The notes: generated from the sequence alone by a model not told the origin. A DNA stretch of 34,314 nt from Microvirga arabica (GCF_016811235.1 NZ_JAFBID010000072.1:1-34314); one strand, 5' to 3'. Shown: positions 8,190 to 16,885, counted from the first letter of the stretch. Program-made: numbers and translations.

Positions 8190-8861
8190 ATGCTTGACGT
8201 TGAGGCAGTCGCAGCGGCTTTCGAGGCAGGAGCCGTCATTCGCACGGTCAACTTCCATCTCACGCCGGAACGGCGGAGAGCGGAGTACGAACGGCAGTTC
8301 GCCCTGTACGCCCGGCACTTCGATCCGGTCACTGCCGAGGATCTCGACCAGGTGATGGCGACCGGCCAATGGCATAAATCCAAGCCAGGTTTGATCCTCG
8401 CCTTCTATAACGGGTACCGCAACAACTTTCACGTGGCACGGCCGCTTCTTGACCGGCACGGACTGGTGGGCTGGTTTTTCGTGGTGACAGGGTTTGTGAA
8501 TGCGGCCGATCAGTGGAGTTTCGCTGCGGATCACAATATCACCCGCGGGACCGATGAAGTACCAGGCGGTCGGATCGCCTTGTCGTGGGACGAGATTGCC
8601 GCCTTGGATCAATCCCATGTTGTCGCGAGCCACACGCGAACCCATAGCCGCGCGACTGTTGACCGGAAAAGGCTTTGGGAGGAAGCCTGCGGATCACAGG
8701 ATGATTTCAAGCATCGGTTGGGGCACCCTGTCCGCGCCATCGCCTGGAACGGAGGCGCAGCCTATGGCGAACACCCGGAGGCTGATCAGGCTGTTGATGC
8801 AGCAGGCTTCCAGTTTGTTGTATCCAACCTACGGATTCAGCGTCTGCGAGACTGGACTTGA
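8190..8861 (+). CDS. Polysaccharide deacetylase-like protein without the FDDG motif
   Basis: About 223 residues with the NodB-homology layout: VIRTVNFHLTP at the start, LILAFYNGYRNNFHVARPLL where the family has FDDG, then GWFFVVTGF, the SHTRTHS motif (H-x-x-x-H type zinc ligands) and a closing GFQFVVSNLRI. The usual catalytic and metal-binding aspartates of FDDG are Tyr-Asn here. I recall related proteins with the same FYNG/FFNG variant, so it may mark a subfamily rather than damage. It lies downstream of the sugar importer on the same strand and may act on the imported or exported carbohydrate. The start at ATG 8190 is uncertain; ATG 8178 is in frame and no strong ribosome site is seen. Confidence 0.75.
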   Translation: MLDVEAVAAAFEAGAVIRTVNFHLTPERRRAEYERQFALYARHFDPVTAEDLDQVMATGQWHKSKPGLILAFYNGYRNNFHVARPLLDRHGLVGWFFVVTGFVNAADQWSFAADHNITRGTDEVPGGRIALSWDEIAALDQSHVVASHTRTHSRATVDRKRLWEEACGSQDDFKHRLGHPVRAIAWNGGAAYGEHPEADQAVDAAGFQFVVSNLRIQRLRDWT

Positions 8862-8899
8862 TCACGTATGTGCGGTGGCTGCACCGGGATCTTTCCAGG

Positions 8900-9262
8900 T
8901 TATGGGCTAACCATTGAGATTCCACTCAAGAGAACGATACCCACAAGGACGATGAAGCTGACAAACACTGTCGGGAAGCCATCCCGCCTGTGGTGGGCGA
9001 TGCCTGTCCTGAGACCGCTTCTCCATCGGTGAAAGGTCTCCTGACGCCGGGCCCAGGCAAGCTGTGCCGGGGTCAAGGGCGTCCCGGAGGCCTCCTCGCA
9101 CGTGCCCAGCATGGCCATGCCAGGATCAAACACCTCCGTCTTGTCGCCGCTTGCCCCACTATCGATATCGGCCTTGAGCATGGCGGCAGTCGGGGCATCC
9201 GAGTCCGGCGGCTGGTCGATGGGATTGATCGTGTGGGTCGGAGGGATGTCGGATTTTGTCAT
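8900..9262 (-). CDS. Small hypothetical protein with a C-terminal membrane helix
   Basis: About 120 residues. The N-terminal half is polar and probably disordered. A central segment, DKTEVFDPGMAMLGTCEEAS, then GTPLTPAQLAWARRQE, resembles a short motif found in small Rhizobiales proteins (a recollection, not a search). After a basic stretch (HRWRSGLRTGIAHHRRDG) one hydrophobic helix, FPTVFVSFIVLVGIVLL, ends the protein, so it should sit in the inner membrane with the N-terminus in the cytoplasm. The frame opens at 9328, but ATG 9262 starts the conserved part. It lies 102 bases downstream of the YcaO gene on the same strand and could share its transcript. Function unknown. Confidence 0.65.
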   Translation of the reverse strand: MTKSDIPPTHTINPIDQPPDSDAPTAAMLKADIDSGASGDKTEVFDPGMAMLGTCEEASGTPLTPAQLAWARRQETFHRWRSGLRTGIAHHRRDGFPTVFVSFIVLVGIVLLSGISMVSP

Positions 9263-9364
9263 GGATTGATCCTGACAGGGTGGAGCGAGCAGGGCCGCGG
9301 GCTCCCACACGCAAGTGATGTCCGACAACCCAGCTGTTCTAGGACGGTTCCGAAGCTCAGTGCC

Positions 9365-10867
9365 TCAGATACCCAGAACCTCCGCAACGTGGTGAGCCTC
9401 GGGCTCGCGGTAGAGCGGGTAAAGAGGGCCGACCATCCGATCCACGGCGGCGGTGTCGAGGAGGGGCTGGCGACCGCCCAGACGGTCAAGGGCCTCAGGC
9501 GTCAGGCGAACAGGCTGAAGTTCATTCGTTGGCTCGCCAAACCGGATCAGGGGACTGTCACGTTCGAGGAGCTTGCGCGTGTTTCGCTCCCCGATGCGGT
9601 AGTAGCTCATCGTTTCCACCTCCAGCCCCGGAACGATGACCTTCACAACTGCAACGGACCGGTCACGAGGGGAACAGTCGACGTACAGCACGTCAAAGCC
9701 TGCCGCCTCCAGATGATTTCGGGCGACGCGCCCGCGCGCGCGGGTATCAACGCAAAGGTTTGCAGGCAGCTCCCCAAAGCTCTTGAGACCTTTGTTCGAG
9801 AAGACAGTGCTCCGAAGGGTATCCTTGAGCTGGGATGAACTCATCCGAGCCCATTCGAGCATTTCGGTTAAAGCCCGGTTCTCGGCGTTCTCCAGGCTTG
9901 GGCCAGCGGTCTGCAGAAAGGCCTCGATATAGCCCGGCGGGGCCACGCGTTCAGCTACAACACGCGGGCCATGCGAGTATGCCTTGCGCACACGCGATGA
10001 GCAGAATTCCAGCAGCGCCTTGCGAAGCGCACGCTCCCGGTCCGGGTCGCAGGCCTCTCCGCAGGCCGACAGCATGATCGGCACGGGTGGTTCGTACCCG
10101 TCGCGCTCGAAGCCGACAACGTAGAGGTTGGCGAGACCGAACTCATCCGTTGCGTACTTCGCCTGAACCTCAATGCCGAGATCATCGAGATGGCTAAGGA
10201 GCGCTCGGGTCTCAGGCTCAAGGTCTGGCGGCAGGTCCAGAAGAATGCCCTGGTCGAGAGCGCGGAAGAGGAGGCCGTTGCCATCCCGCTGAAGACATTC
10301 CAGCAATCCGTGACCAAGCGCCCAGTCAATATCGGGGCCGGCACCGAGGCCATTGGTGATCAGGGTTGTAAAGGGCTGGTAGCCTGGCGGCAGCTCGAAG
10401 TAGTCCAAAGCACCCACATCCATGGGCACAAGGACCGATTCGCCCGTCCGCGCCCGGACGGCCTTGATCCAGGCCAGTGGTGTGTCCCGGTCAACGGGGC
10501 TGCCTGCGGGCAGACACAAAGTCAGAGGGTCGGTGATGCAAGCCTTACCGACCTTACGGATTAGATCGTTGTAAGACCCCATCCAGTGGGGCTCGCCGAC
10601 AAGCCGCAATGTTGGACAGATCATCTCCGCCATTTCGGCAATGGCGCCGATCAGTGCCTCTCCGTCCGTGGTACCGTACCCGTAGCCCGAGGGCATGGCG
10701 CCGGGAAGATCCGCAGCATTGTCGAGGAACAGCGCGACTTCCCAGACTGCGACGCCCGTCTGGTCAAGAGAAGTAAGGGGGAAGGCGGTATACCGCCCCT
10801 TTGGTAATGCCTCGGCATAGCGCCGAGCTGCGTCAGGAAGATCATCGGGAAGACCAAGGATGGGCAT
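9365..10867 (-). CDS. YcaO-like family protein
   Basis: A 500-residue protein with a YcaO domain in its N-terminal two thirds. The ATP-binding signatures can be followed: SGYGYGTTDGEALIGAIAEM with the E-x-x-E pair near residues 83-86, then TNGLGAGPDIDWALGHGLLE with CLQRDG, then RERALRKALLEFCSSRVRK with its Glu and Arg. YcaO enzymes use ATP to activate amide backbones, making azolines or thioamides in peptides or helping S12 methylthiolation. No TfuA, dehydrogenase or recognisable precursor peptide gene is nearby, so the substrate is open. The start is ATG 10867, without a strong ribosome site. The only close neighbour on this strand is the small membrane protein gene downstream. Confidence 0.85.
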   Translation of the reverse strand: MPILGLPDDLPDAARRYAEALPKGRYTAFPLTSLDQTGVAVWEVALFLDNAADLPGAMPSGYGYGTTDGEALIGAIAEMAEMICPTLRLVGEPHWMGSYNDLIRKVGKACITDPLTLCLPAGSPVDRDTPLAWIKAVRARTGESVLVPMDVGALDYFELPPGYQPFTTLITNGLGAGPDIDWALGHGLLECLQRDGNGLLFRALDQGILLDLPPDLEPETRALLSHLDDLGIEVQAKYATDEFGLANLYVVGFERDGYEPPVPIMLSACGEACDPDRERALRKALLEFCSSRVRKAYSHGPRVVAERVAPPGYIEAFLQTAGPSLENAENRALTEMLEWARMSSSQLKDTLRSTVFSNKGLKSFGELPANLCVDTRARGRVARNHLEAAGFDVLYVDCSPRDRSVAVVKVIVPGLEVETMSYYRIGERNTRKLLERDSPLIRFGEPTNELQPVRLTPEALDRLGGRQPLLDTAAVDRMVGPLYPLYREPEAHHVAEVLGI

Positions 10868-11041
10868 GAGGGCTCATGTGATTGGGTGGCACGTGTCCTC
10901 TGAGTAAGCTATTGCCCACCCGAACAGAGGAGTTAGTGCGCCGGTCTCCGCCGTAAAGATACATTTGGTCCTAAAGCCGCCTCTGTGGGCCTTGCCTCAG
11001 TCCAGCGGCTTTCGCTTCATGCACCTGGGTCACATCTGCCC

Positions 11042-12109
11042 TTAGAATGCATAACGAACCCCGCAGTAGGGGAGCTTGTTCGCCAACAGATCCTGAAAGC
11101 GCGTAAGCCACTTCTGCTTCCAAGCTACCTTGTAGCGCAGGTTCAGCATGCCGCCCTCGGAGCGCTTCACCTGCTGCAGGTCAGGACGCCACAGGTACTC
11201 CTCGGCCTTCGAATGCCAGCGCAGGTTCACCTCGTGCAGTTGCTCATTGTGCGTGAGGAAGATGATCTCGGCGCGCAACTGCTCCTTGGCCTCAGGCGAG
11301 AGGGTATCGTCGATCTGCTCGAACAGGGGGTGATAGTCCTGCTCCCAGCCCTCATAGACGATCACAGGCGAGAAGTTCAGGTGAACCTCGTAGCCGGCCC
11401 GCACGAAGTCGTTCACCGCTGCGATGCGCTCGGCGATGGGGGAGGTACGTACATCGACAACCTTGGCGATCTTCTCCGGCATCAGCGAGAAGCGGATGCG
11501 GGTCTTGCCTTGCGGGTCATACGAGAGAAGGTCGCGATTCACGAACTTGGTCGCAAACGAGCCCTTGGCCTTCGGCAGACGCCGGAACAAGTCAACCAGA
11601 TCACGGACATTGTCACAGATCGATGCATCGACCGAGAGATCGCCGTTCTCGCCGATGTCGTAGACCCATTGCTGCGGATCGATCTGGTCGGGGGCGGGCA
11701 GGGCACCCTGCCGCCCCGCATGCCGCTCGATGGCCGCGCAGGCCTCGCCGATGTTGACGAAGATGGAGATCGGGTTGGCGTAGCCCTTGCGGCGCGGGAC
11801 GTAGCAGTACGCGCAGGCCATGGCGCAGCCATTCGACGTCGAGGGGGCAATGAAGTGTGCGCTGCGGCCGTTCGGACGCATCGTGAGGCCCTTCTTCACG
11901 CCCAGCACGAGACTGCTGCGCTTGATCCTGAGCCAATCCTCGGCATTGCCCTCGTTGCCGTGCAGGGATGGGATCTTCCAGTGCGACTCAACGTAGGTGC
12001 GTTCAGCCTGCGGGTACTTGGCCAGGATCTCCTGGCCGCGCGCATAGGTCTCTGCCGCCGGCTCAAGATAGATCCGCTCAATGTCGATCAGTTGCTTCGG
12101 GAGCGCCAT
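11042..12109 (-). CDS. SPL-family radical SAM protein (spore photoproduct lyase-like), first copy
   Basis: About 355 residues. The radical SAM cluster motif is C95-x3-C99-x2-C102 (GCAMACAYCYV). The flanking segments, FIAPSTSNGCAMACAYCY, TKFVNRDLLSYDP and LNFSPVIVYEGWEQDY, are those of the spore photoproduct lyase family, which repairs the thymine dimer 5-thyminyl-5,6-dihydrothymine by direct reversal in Bacillus spores. At the position where the second SPL protein in this window has a cysteine, this one reads YDIGENGDL with a glutamate (E154). The reaction may therefore differ. ATG 12109 is the preferred start and in-frame ATGs lie upstream at 12130 and 12151. It lies downstream of uvsE and the DHH gene on the same strand, with a 180-base gap. 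Confidence 0.85.
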   Translation of the reverse strand: MALPKQLIDIERIYLEPAAETYARGQEILAKYPQAERTYVESHWKIPSLHGNEGNAEDWLRIKRSSLVLGVKKGLTMRPNGRSAHFIAPSTSNGCAMACAYCYVPRRKGYANPISIFVNIGEACAAIERHAGRQGALPAPDQIDPQQWVYDIGENGDLSVDASICDNVRDLVDLFRRLPKAKGSFATKFVNRDLLSYDPQGKTRIRFSLMPEKIAKVVDVRTSPIAERIAAVNDFVRAGYEVHLNFSPVIVYEGWEQDYHPLFEQIDDTLSPEAKEQLRAEIIFLTHNEQLHEVNLRWHSKAEEYLWRPDLQQVKRSEGGMLNLRYKVAWKQKWLTRFQDLLANKLPYCGVRYAF

Positions 12110-12289
12110 GTGGGTTCCAGCAACCCGCATCTTCGATGCGCCGTGCGCCACAAGAAGCGGATTCGTTTGGGTAGGTTCAGAACCTTATATGGCCATTCGC
12201 ACCTGAATATTCAGCTTTCTACGGGCCTGCATCGCACGAAAAGAAACGAAGAATAGGTCCTATGATCGAAGGTTCGTCTTTATGGAGGA
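12110..12289. promoter_or_regulatory. Intergenic region with two perfect palindromes upstream of the first SPL gene
   Basis: GGTTCAGAACC occupies 12174-12184 and CTGAATATTCAG occupies 12203-12214. Both are perfect inverted repeats with little or no spacer, about 70-100 bases before the SPL start, a suitable place for a regulator. Neither fits the GTTC-N7-GTTC SOS box. Which protein might bind is unknown. Confidence 0.4.
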
Positions 12290-13336
12290 TCACGCGCCGG
12301 CATCGGGCTCGGTTTGAAGCAACGCGGCCTCCTCCTGCTCCAGGAGAGGCGCTTGGAATGCGCTCAGACCAAAGCGCGCCGCCACATCGGGAGCGTAGCG
12401 TAGCAGATCGGGCCGCAACCGGATGAGCGCCAAATCCTTCACCTTGGCCTCAAGCATCACGTCAAACTCAAGGCCCTCCACCGTGCGCATGAAAGTGATG
12501 AACTCGAACGGATTGCAGAAATCCGCATGGCCGGTCCACACGGGGGCGACGTTCACCATCGTGCTCTTCCGGGTCGCCCGGTCCGTGCGCTTGACCTGGC
12601 GGAGTTCGGTGCGGGGTGACGAGAAGTGGATCTTGGGTTGCTCGTCCTGGGGCCAAGTCCTGAGAATGGCCTCGACCGTCGGGCGCAGCTCCAGCCCTTC
12701 CGGGTTCAGGCACCAGAAGTGCTGATGGTCGAAGACCAGCCTCACCCCCGTGTGCTCGTGGATCCAGAGCACGTCGGCTGCACTGAAGCGGATGTCGTCA
12801 TGCTCCAGAACAAGCCGCCGGCGGACCGGCTCGGGAAGGGTCTTCCAGGTCTCCACCCAGCGCGCGGCACTGGCCTGCCGGTCGCCATAGGTGCCGCCCA
12901 CATGAATCACCAGCACTGCTTCCGGGCCGAGCTCCATGAGGTCGAGCATCTCGGCCTGGGACAGGAGATCCCAAATCCCTTTCTCCACCAGCTTCGGGTC
13001 GGGGCTGTTCAGCACCACGAACTGCGAAGGATGGAAGGAAAGACGGACGTCCAGGCGCTTGGCTTTTGCCCCGAACGCCTGCAACTCGGCGGCGCTGTCC
13101 CGTACCATGCCGTGGAACTGCGGCATGTCCGGATGTGTAGCGTACGGCGCGATGTCCGACGACATCCGGTACATCCGGATCTGGTGCCGGTCCAGGTAGT
13201 CGAGAATCGCGTCGAGGTATTCGAGCGAGACCTTCAGATGCGGATTGCTGCCCGAGCGCCGGGCATCGTTGCTCTTGAGGTCGGGTTGGCCCATGATCTT
13301 GACCGGGAAGCCGAGGCGGGCAGGCCGGGCGCTCAT
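12290..13336 (-). CDS. uvsE: UV damage endonuclease UvsE/UVDE
   Basis: About 348 residues, a TIM-barrel endonuclease of the UVDE family. Diagnostic stretches are ILDYLDRHQIRMYRMSSDIA, the RLSFHPSQFVVLNSP motif, VLVIHVGGTYGDR, LVLEHDD and VRLVFDHQHFW, which supply the metal-binding His, Glu and Asp residues of the active site. The enzyme cuts DNA just 5' of cyclobutane dimers, 6-4 photoproducts and some abasic sites, starting repair without UvrABC. The gene overlaps the upstream DHH phosphoesterase gene by four bases (ATGA), so the two are translationally coupled. The start is fixed by that overlap and by the family N-terminus. Confidence 0.95.
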   Translation of the reverse strand: MSARPARLGFPVKIMGQPDLKSNDARRSGSNPHLKVSLEYLDAILDYLDRHQIRMYRMSSDIAPYATHPDMPQFHGMVRDSAAELQAFGAKAKRLDVRLSFHPSQFVVLNSPDPKLVEKGIWDLLSQAEMLDLMELGPEAVLVIHVGGTYGDRQASAARWVETWKTLPEPVRRRLVLEHDDIRFSAADVLWIHEHTGVRLVFDHQHFWCLNPEGLELRPTVEAILRTWPQDEQPKIHFSSPRTELRQVKRTDRATRKSTMVNVAPVWTGHADFCNPFEFITFMRTVEGLEFDVMLEAKVKDLALIRLRPDLLRYAPDVAARFGLSAFQAPLLEQEEAALLQTEPDAGA

Positions 13337-14391
13337 GGTTGCACCATCAGGTCGGATCCGAAGCCGAGCTTCTCGACGAACATGTTCCAGGACTCGGGGC
13401 GCAGCGCACCGCCTGTCGCCTGCCTGTGACCGCTGCCGTAGTTCTGGTCGGCCCCTGGCGGGGCGTTGTCCCTGAGAAAACCGATGAGATCCAGATCAAG
13501 CGCTGTGCGGGCGGCAAAGTGGATCCAACCCGGCCGGTAGCCCGTGTTGACCGCAAGAACGATGTTGTTCCTGAGGCGACCGCGCCAGGCTTGTGCCACC
13601 AGCGGATGGATCTGGCACGGCGAGTGGAAGCAGATCAGCGCCACGTTGCCCTTCACCTTTGGAGGCACACGCTTGGCCATTTCCAACTCCTGCTTGACCT
13701 CCTCACGAGCCTCTCGGAGCAGAGCCGTCTCCGGGTGCTCGCCGGAGAGGAGCTCCTTAGGGCCACCAGCTTTCATGAGGAGGTCAAGAGCCGGCTTTGC
13801 GTCTCCGCTGGCACTGCGTCGCGGCGCATTGAGCAGCGCGGTTGCTTCCCGCAGCACCGTGATGCCGTAGCGCTTGCGCGCGTCTTCCATTTCCGCGAAG
13901 CCCGCTTTCTCGGCCATGTCGCCGATGATGCCAAGCGCAGCGATCCAGAGCAGATCGTCAACCTCGGCCAATGCGGCGGCGCACCAGTAGGCCAGCAGGC
14001 TGGATGTGGGCACCGGGTCGATGTGGAAGCCCGAGATCACGGTTGCCGATCCCGGAGTGCCTGTAGGCACGTGATGGTCGATCACCACCGTCTCGGCTCC
14101 CGCCAGGATCTCGCCCTCGCGCACTCCCAGATCGGTGACGATCAAGCCGCCGACTGCAGCGTCGGACAACTCCGTGCGCATTTCGTCCGACCAAGGGTTC
14201 TCGCCCCGCCCCAAGATCCGAACCCGATGGGGGCAAGCCTGCTGAGCGAGCACCCGCGCCAGGAGGGCGCTGGCCGAGAGGCCGTCCGCATCGTTGTGCC
14301 CGAGGATCAGCACCGGGGCATCAAACCTGAACCTGTCCATGACCGTGCGGAAGGTTTGCTGAACAACGGGGATCGGGTTTTCGGCAGTCAC
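13333..14391 (-). CDS. DHH family phosphoesterase (RecJ-like)
   Basis: About 352 residues. The DHH domain shows motif I LGHNDADGLSASALLARVL (near residues 30-48), a TDLG motif II, VVIDHHVPTG as motif III, and WIAALGIIGDMAEK further on. The C-terminal DHHA1 part ends with YGSGHRQATGGAL, the substrate-binding GSGH motif. The family includes RecJ 5'-3' single-strand exonuclease, nano-RNases and cyclic-dinucleotide phosphodiesterases. At this length, without an extra OB domain, it is shorter than classical RecJ (about 570 residues). Coupling to uvsE suggests processing of the nicked DNA end, but that is an inference. The start at ATG 14391 has no strong ribosome site. Confidence 0.85.
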   Translation of the reverse strand: MTAENPIPVVQQTFRTVMDRFRFDAPVLILGHNDADGLSASALLARVLAQQACPHRVRILGRGENPWSDEMRTELSDAAVGGLIVTDLGVREGEILAGAETVVIDHHVPTGTPGSATVISGFHIDPVPTSSLLAYWCAAALAEVDDLLWIAALGIIGDMAEKAGFAEMEDARKRYGITVLREATALLNAPRRSASGDAKPALDLLMKAGGPKELLSGEHPETALLREAREEVKQELEMAKRVPPKVKGNVALICFHSPCQIHPLVAQAWRGRLRNNIVLAVNTGYRPGWIHFAARTALDLDLIGFLRDNAPPGADQNYGSGHRQATGGALRPESWNMFVEKLGFGSDLMVQP

Positions 14392-14610
14392 GGCATCTCA
14401 CCTGCAAAGGGACATCCACTCCAACGAGCAGTGTGGGCCAGAGTTCGTTCCCATTGAGATCGCCTCTGCCTTGGCCTCAAACTCAAACCGGCAGGCCTGT
14501 TCCTGTGTTCGCGCTGTGCGTTCCTGGTGAGCCCCCATTGTGTCCTGGGGGGCTCCGGAACATCCAGCTCAGGCGCGGATTGGTAATGCGGCGAGTCCTG
14601 GAGACCTCCC
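14392..14610. other. Divergent intergenic region
   Basis: About 220 bases between the divergent DHH gene and the DUF2231 gene. It must hold both promoters. GTTC occurs several times but not with the seven-base spacing of an alphaproteobacterial LexA box. Confidence 0.4.
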
Positions 14611-15147
14611 ATGGGTACCTATCACCGGCACGGCGTTGAGAGCACGGCCGCCGTCTTTCGTCACCCAATCCATCCGATGCTGATCCCTTTCCCGATAGCA
14701 TCCCTAATCGGCGCTCTGGTGACCGACATAGCGTTCCGAGCCACCAGCAACGTGTTCTGGGCTGATGTGTCGTTCTGGCTGCTTCTGGCCGGCGTTGTCA
14801 CAGGCGCAGTTGCAGCCATCCCTGGCATGATTGACTTCTCCACCATCGACCGGGTGCGCAGCCTCACAAGCGCTTGGGTCCATGCCGGCGGCAATGTCGT
14901 TGCCCTGACCCTTGCCATCATCAACCTGAGCCTGCGCTGGAGTGATCCGGTGGCAGGGGCGCAGGGCTGGGGCTTGGCTCTATCATTGGTCACAGTTGCC
15001 TTGCTGGGGGTGACGGGCTGGCTGGGCGGTGAGCTGTCCTACCGGCATAGGATTGGCGCCATCAACGACGAGAGCGGGGTCGCCGACAATCACAGTGTAG
15101 AGGTTGCACGGGCTGAGAAACCGCGGGTTGCGAACGAAACCCGCTGA
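14611..15147 (+). CDS. DUF2231 family membrane protein
   Basis: About 178 residues with four likely membrane helices. The family mark is HPIHPMLIPFPIASLIGAL near the N-terminus, followed by FWADVSFWLLLAGVVTGAVA and AIPGMIDFSTI, then two more helices. The C-terminal 35 residues are polar. DUF2231 proteins are inner-membrane proteins of unknown role and some are linked to heme or cytochrome functions. ATG 14611 is the only reasonable start. The gene is 48 bases upstream of the kinase-like gene on the same strand, probably one transcript. Confidence 0.85.
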   Translation: MGTYHRHGVESTAAVFRHPIHPMLIPFPIASLIGALVTDIAFRATSNVFWADVSFWLLLAGVVTGAVAAIPGMIDFSTIDRVRSLTSAWVHAGGNVVALTLAIINLSLRWSDPVAGAQGWGLALSLVTVALLGVTGWLGGELSYRHRIGAINDESGVADNHSVEVARAEKPRVANETR

Positions 15148-15195
15148 CCATTCCCAAGCTTCTACGTACATTTGGTCCGTGGCTGAGGTTGCTCC

Positions 15196-15852
15196 ATGAA
15201 GCGATTTGAAATCGTCGGCGGCATCGGTGCCGGCAAGACAACACTTGCCCGTGTTCTGGCTGAGGCTTGGAGCTCGCACGTGGTGCACGAGGACGTGCTC
15301 AACGTCCCCTTCTTCAGCAAGTTCTACGCGGCTCCTCAGATCTACGGTTTTGAGAAGAACATCAGCTTTCTTCTCTCGCATGCCGATCTCATCCGGGATG
15401 CCGCAGGCAAGAGCGAGGACTTGATTGTCTGTGACTTCGCCCTCTTCCAGGATTTGTCCTACACCGACATCGGCTGCTCGCCGGCGGATGCAGATGCCGT
15501 AGAGTCCGTCTATCGCCGCCTCGTGGACCGTGTTGGTCATCCTGCGCTTGTGGTTCACCTGCGATGCACGCCCGACACCCAGCTGCGACGGATAGCGCGC
15601 CGCGGCAGGAGCCAGGAGACAGGCGTTGGACGTGCCTATCTCGTTGATCTATGTACAGCCATCGACCGGCGGCTGGAACAGCTGCGATCAGAGGCTCCCG
15701 GCCTGAAAGTGGTCGAGGTTGATACGGATGAGGTCGACTACGCCACAAATCCTGCGGCAGCCCATGTACTGGCAGGGGAGTTCATTGCTTCCCTGGGAAC
15801 TGCGGCCCCGATGCTCCCTGGCCGTGCAGGCGCAGCCGGAAGGCAGGCCTGA
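15196..15852 (+). CDS. Deoxynucleoside kinase-like protein
   Basis: About 218 residues. The P-loop is EIVGGIGAGKTTLARVLAEA at the very N-terminus. HEDVLNVPFFSKFY matches the catalytic-base region of the dNK/dCK family, followed by IVCDFALFQDLSY in the place of the ERS/DRS motif, and RRIARRGRSQE resembles the arginine-rich LID. The family phosphorylates deoxynucleosides for salvage into dNTP pools. The DRS motif is altered (CDF), so substrate or activity may differ from characterised members. It follows the DUF2231 gene and lies within the repair cluster, where nucleotide supply would be useful, though this link is inference. Confidence 0.75.
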   Translation: MKRFEIVGGIGAGKTTLARVLAEAWSSHVVHEDVLNVPFFSKFYAAPQIYGFEKNISFLLSHADLIRDAAGKSEDLIVCDFALFQDLSYTDIGCSPADADAVESVYRRLVDRVGHPALVVHLRCTPDTQLRRIARRGRSQETGVGRAYLVDLCTAIDRRLEQLRSEAPGLKVVEVDTDEVDYATNPAAAHVLAGEFIASLGTAAPMLPGRAGAAGRQA

Positions 15853-15874
15853 GCATTTCCTGCCGATTGCTGTG

Positions 15875-16885
15875 TTACCGGCGTGCTCTGCTTACCGCAG
15901 CAAGCCCAAGCGCCAAGCCGCCGAGGATCGCCGCTGTCGCGGCCGGATGCATCTGAACCTGCAGGTAAGGACTGTTCTTGAGAACCACGGGATATCCCAG
16001 GCTGCTGCGCTCGGCTCCATCCTCTCGGGGGCGATAAAGATTGTCCCGGCGCGTGGGGATCCCCGGGTTTCTAGTTTCTTGGGCCCAGTACCCGACAGCC
16101 TCCATCAGCCGGTCGGTCAAGCGCGGGAACAGTCTGCCCATCAGCGGAGCCATCTTGCCGCCAAAGCCGACGGTCAGTTCGCGCCGGGGGTGTTCGCAGG
16201 CAAAGAGGATCGCCTTTGCGACGAGGTTAGGGGAGTAGACCGGAGGCGGAACTTGGACGCCAGTCCTGAGATAGTTGCGGGCATGCTCGGGAAAGGGCGT
16301 GTCGATGGAGCTCGGCTTGATGTGGGTGATGGAGACAGGCGCGCCTTCCCGTTCAAGCTCCATCCGCAGCCCAGTCGTGAAGGCCCGGACCGCGTGCTTG
16401 GTTGCGCAGTAGGGGCCCTGAAGAACAACGGTGCGCTCGCCCAGCACACTGCCGATGTTAATGATGGCTCCACCCCGTCGGCGCAGATGCCTGGCGGCTT
16501 CGAGTGAGCCGTACACCACGCCCCAGTAGTTGACGTCGAAGACCCGGCGATGATCCTCGATGGTCACCTTGTCCAGTTCGCCGGCTGTGCCCACAGAGGC
16601 ATTATTCACCCAGCTGTCAAAGCCGCCGAAGCGCTCGACCGCAGTTCGGGTGATCCGCTCATGGTCCTCCTGGCGGCTGACGTCAGCGGCAACAAAGTCG
16701 ACGCGGGCTCCGTCCGCCCGCAGCTCAGCTGTGATGCGGCGCAATGTATCCTCGTTGCGGGCGACGAGCAGCACACCGGCTCCCGCTCTCGCAGCCATCC
16801 GCGCCGTGACTAGGCCGATGCCGCTGGACGCGCCGGTGATCACGACTACCTGCTGGTGGAGAGGCTTCAAATCGGGATTACTCAT
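15875..16885 (-). CDS. SDR family oxidoreductase with a C-terminal hydrophobic tail
   Basis: About 336 residues, a classical short-chain dehydrogenase: cofactor motif VVVITGASSGIGLVTARMAA near residues 11-30, VNNAS, an IINIGS segment with the catalytic Ser, and YCATKHAV with Tyr-x3-Lys. The extra 70 residues after the Rossmann domain and the final hydrophobic AAILGGLALGLAAVSRARR suggest membrane association. The frame opens at 16978, but ATG 16885 fits the family. This longer SDR type is common in Rhizobiales and its substrate is unknown. It converges with the kinase gene, with 22 bases between the stops. Confidence 0.88.
   Translation of the reverse strand: MSNPDLKPLHQQVVVITGASSGIGLVTARMAARAGAGVLLVARNEDTLRRITAELRADGARVDFVAADVSRQEDHERITRTAVERFGGFDSWVNNASVGTAGELDKVTIEDHRRVFDVNYWGVVYGSLEAARHLRRRGGAIINIGSVLGERTVVLQGPYCATKHAVRAFTTGLRMELEREGAPVSITHIKPSSIDTPFPEHARNYLRTGVQVPPPVYSPNLVAKAILFACEHPRRELTVGFGGKMAPLMGRLFPRLTDRLMEAVGYWAQETRNPGIPTRRDNLYRPREDGAERSSLGYPVVLKNSPYLQVQMHPAATAAILGGLALGLAAVSRARR

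Noticed and set aside
10985..12256. A 423-codon plus-strand frame opposite the first SPL gene, and similar long frames opposite uvsE and the DHH gene.
   Set aside because: They mirror real genes in GC-rich DNA and contain no recognisable domain.
14500..14535. Several GTTC words before the DUF2231 gene as an SOS box.
   Set aside because: The spacings are four and nine bases, not seven.
10960..15178. TACATTTGGTCC occurs at 10960-10971 and 15167-15178, near the YcaO/SPL gap and before the kinase gene.
   Set aside because: A shared 12-mer is expected many times by chance in 34 kb, and the surrounding bases do not match.
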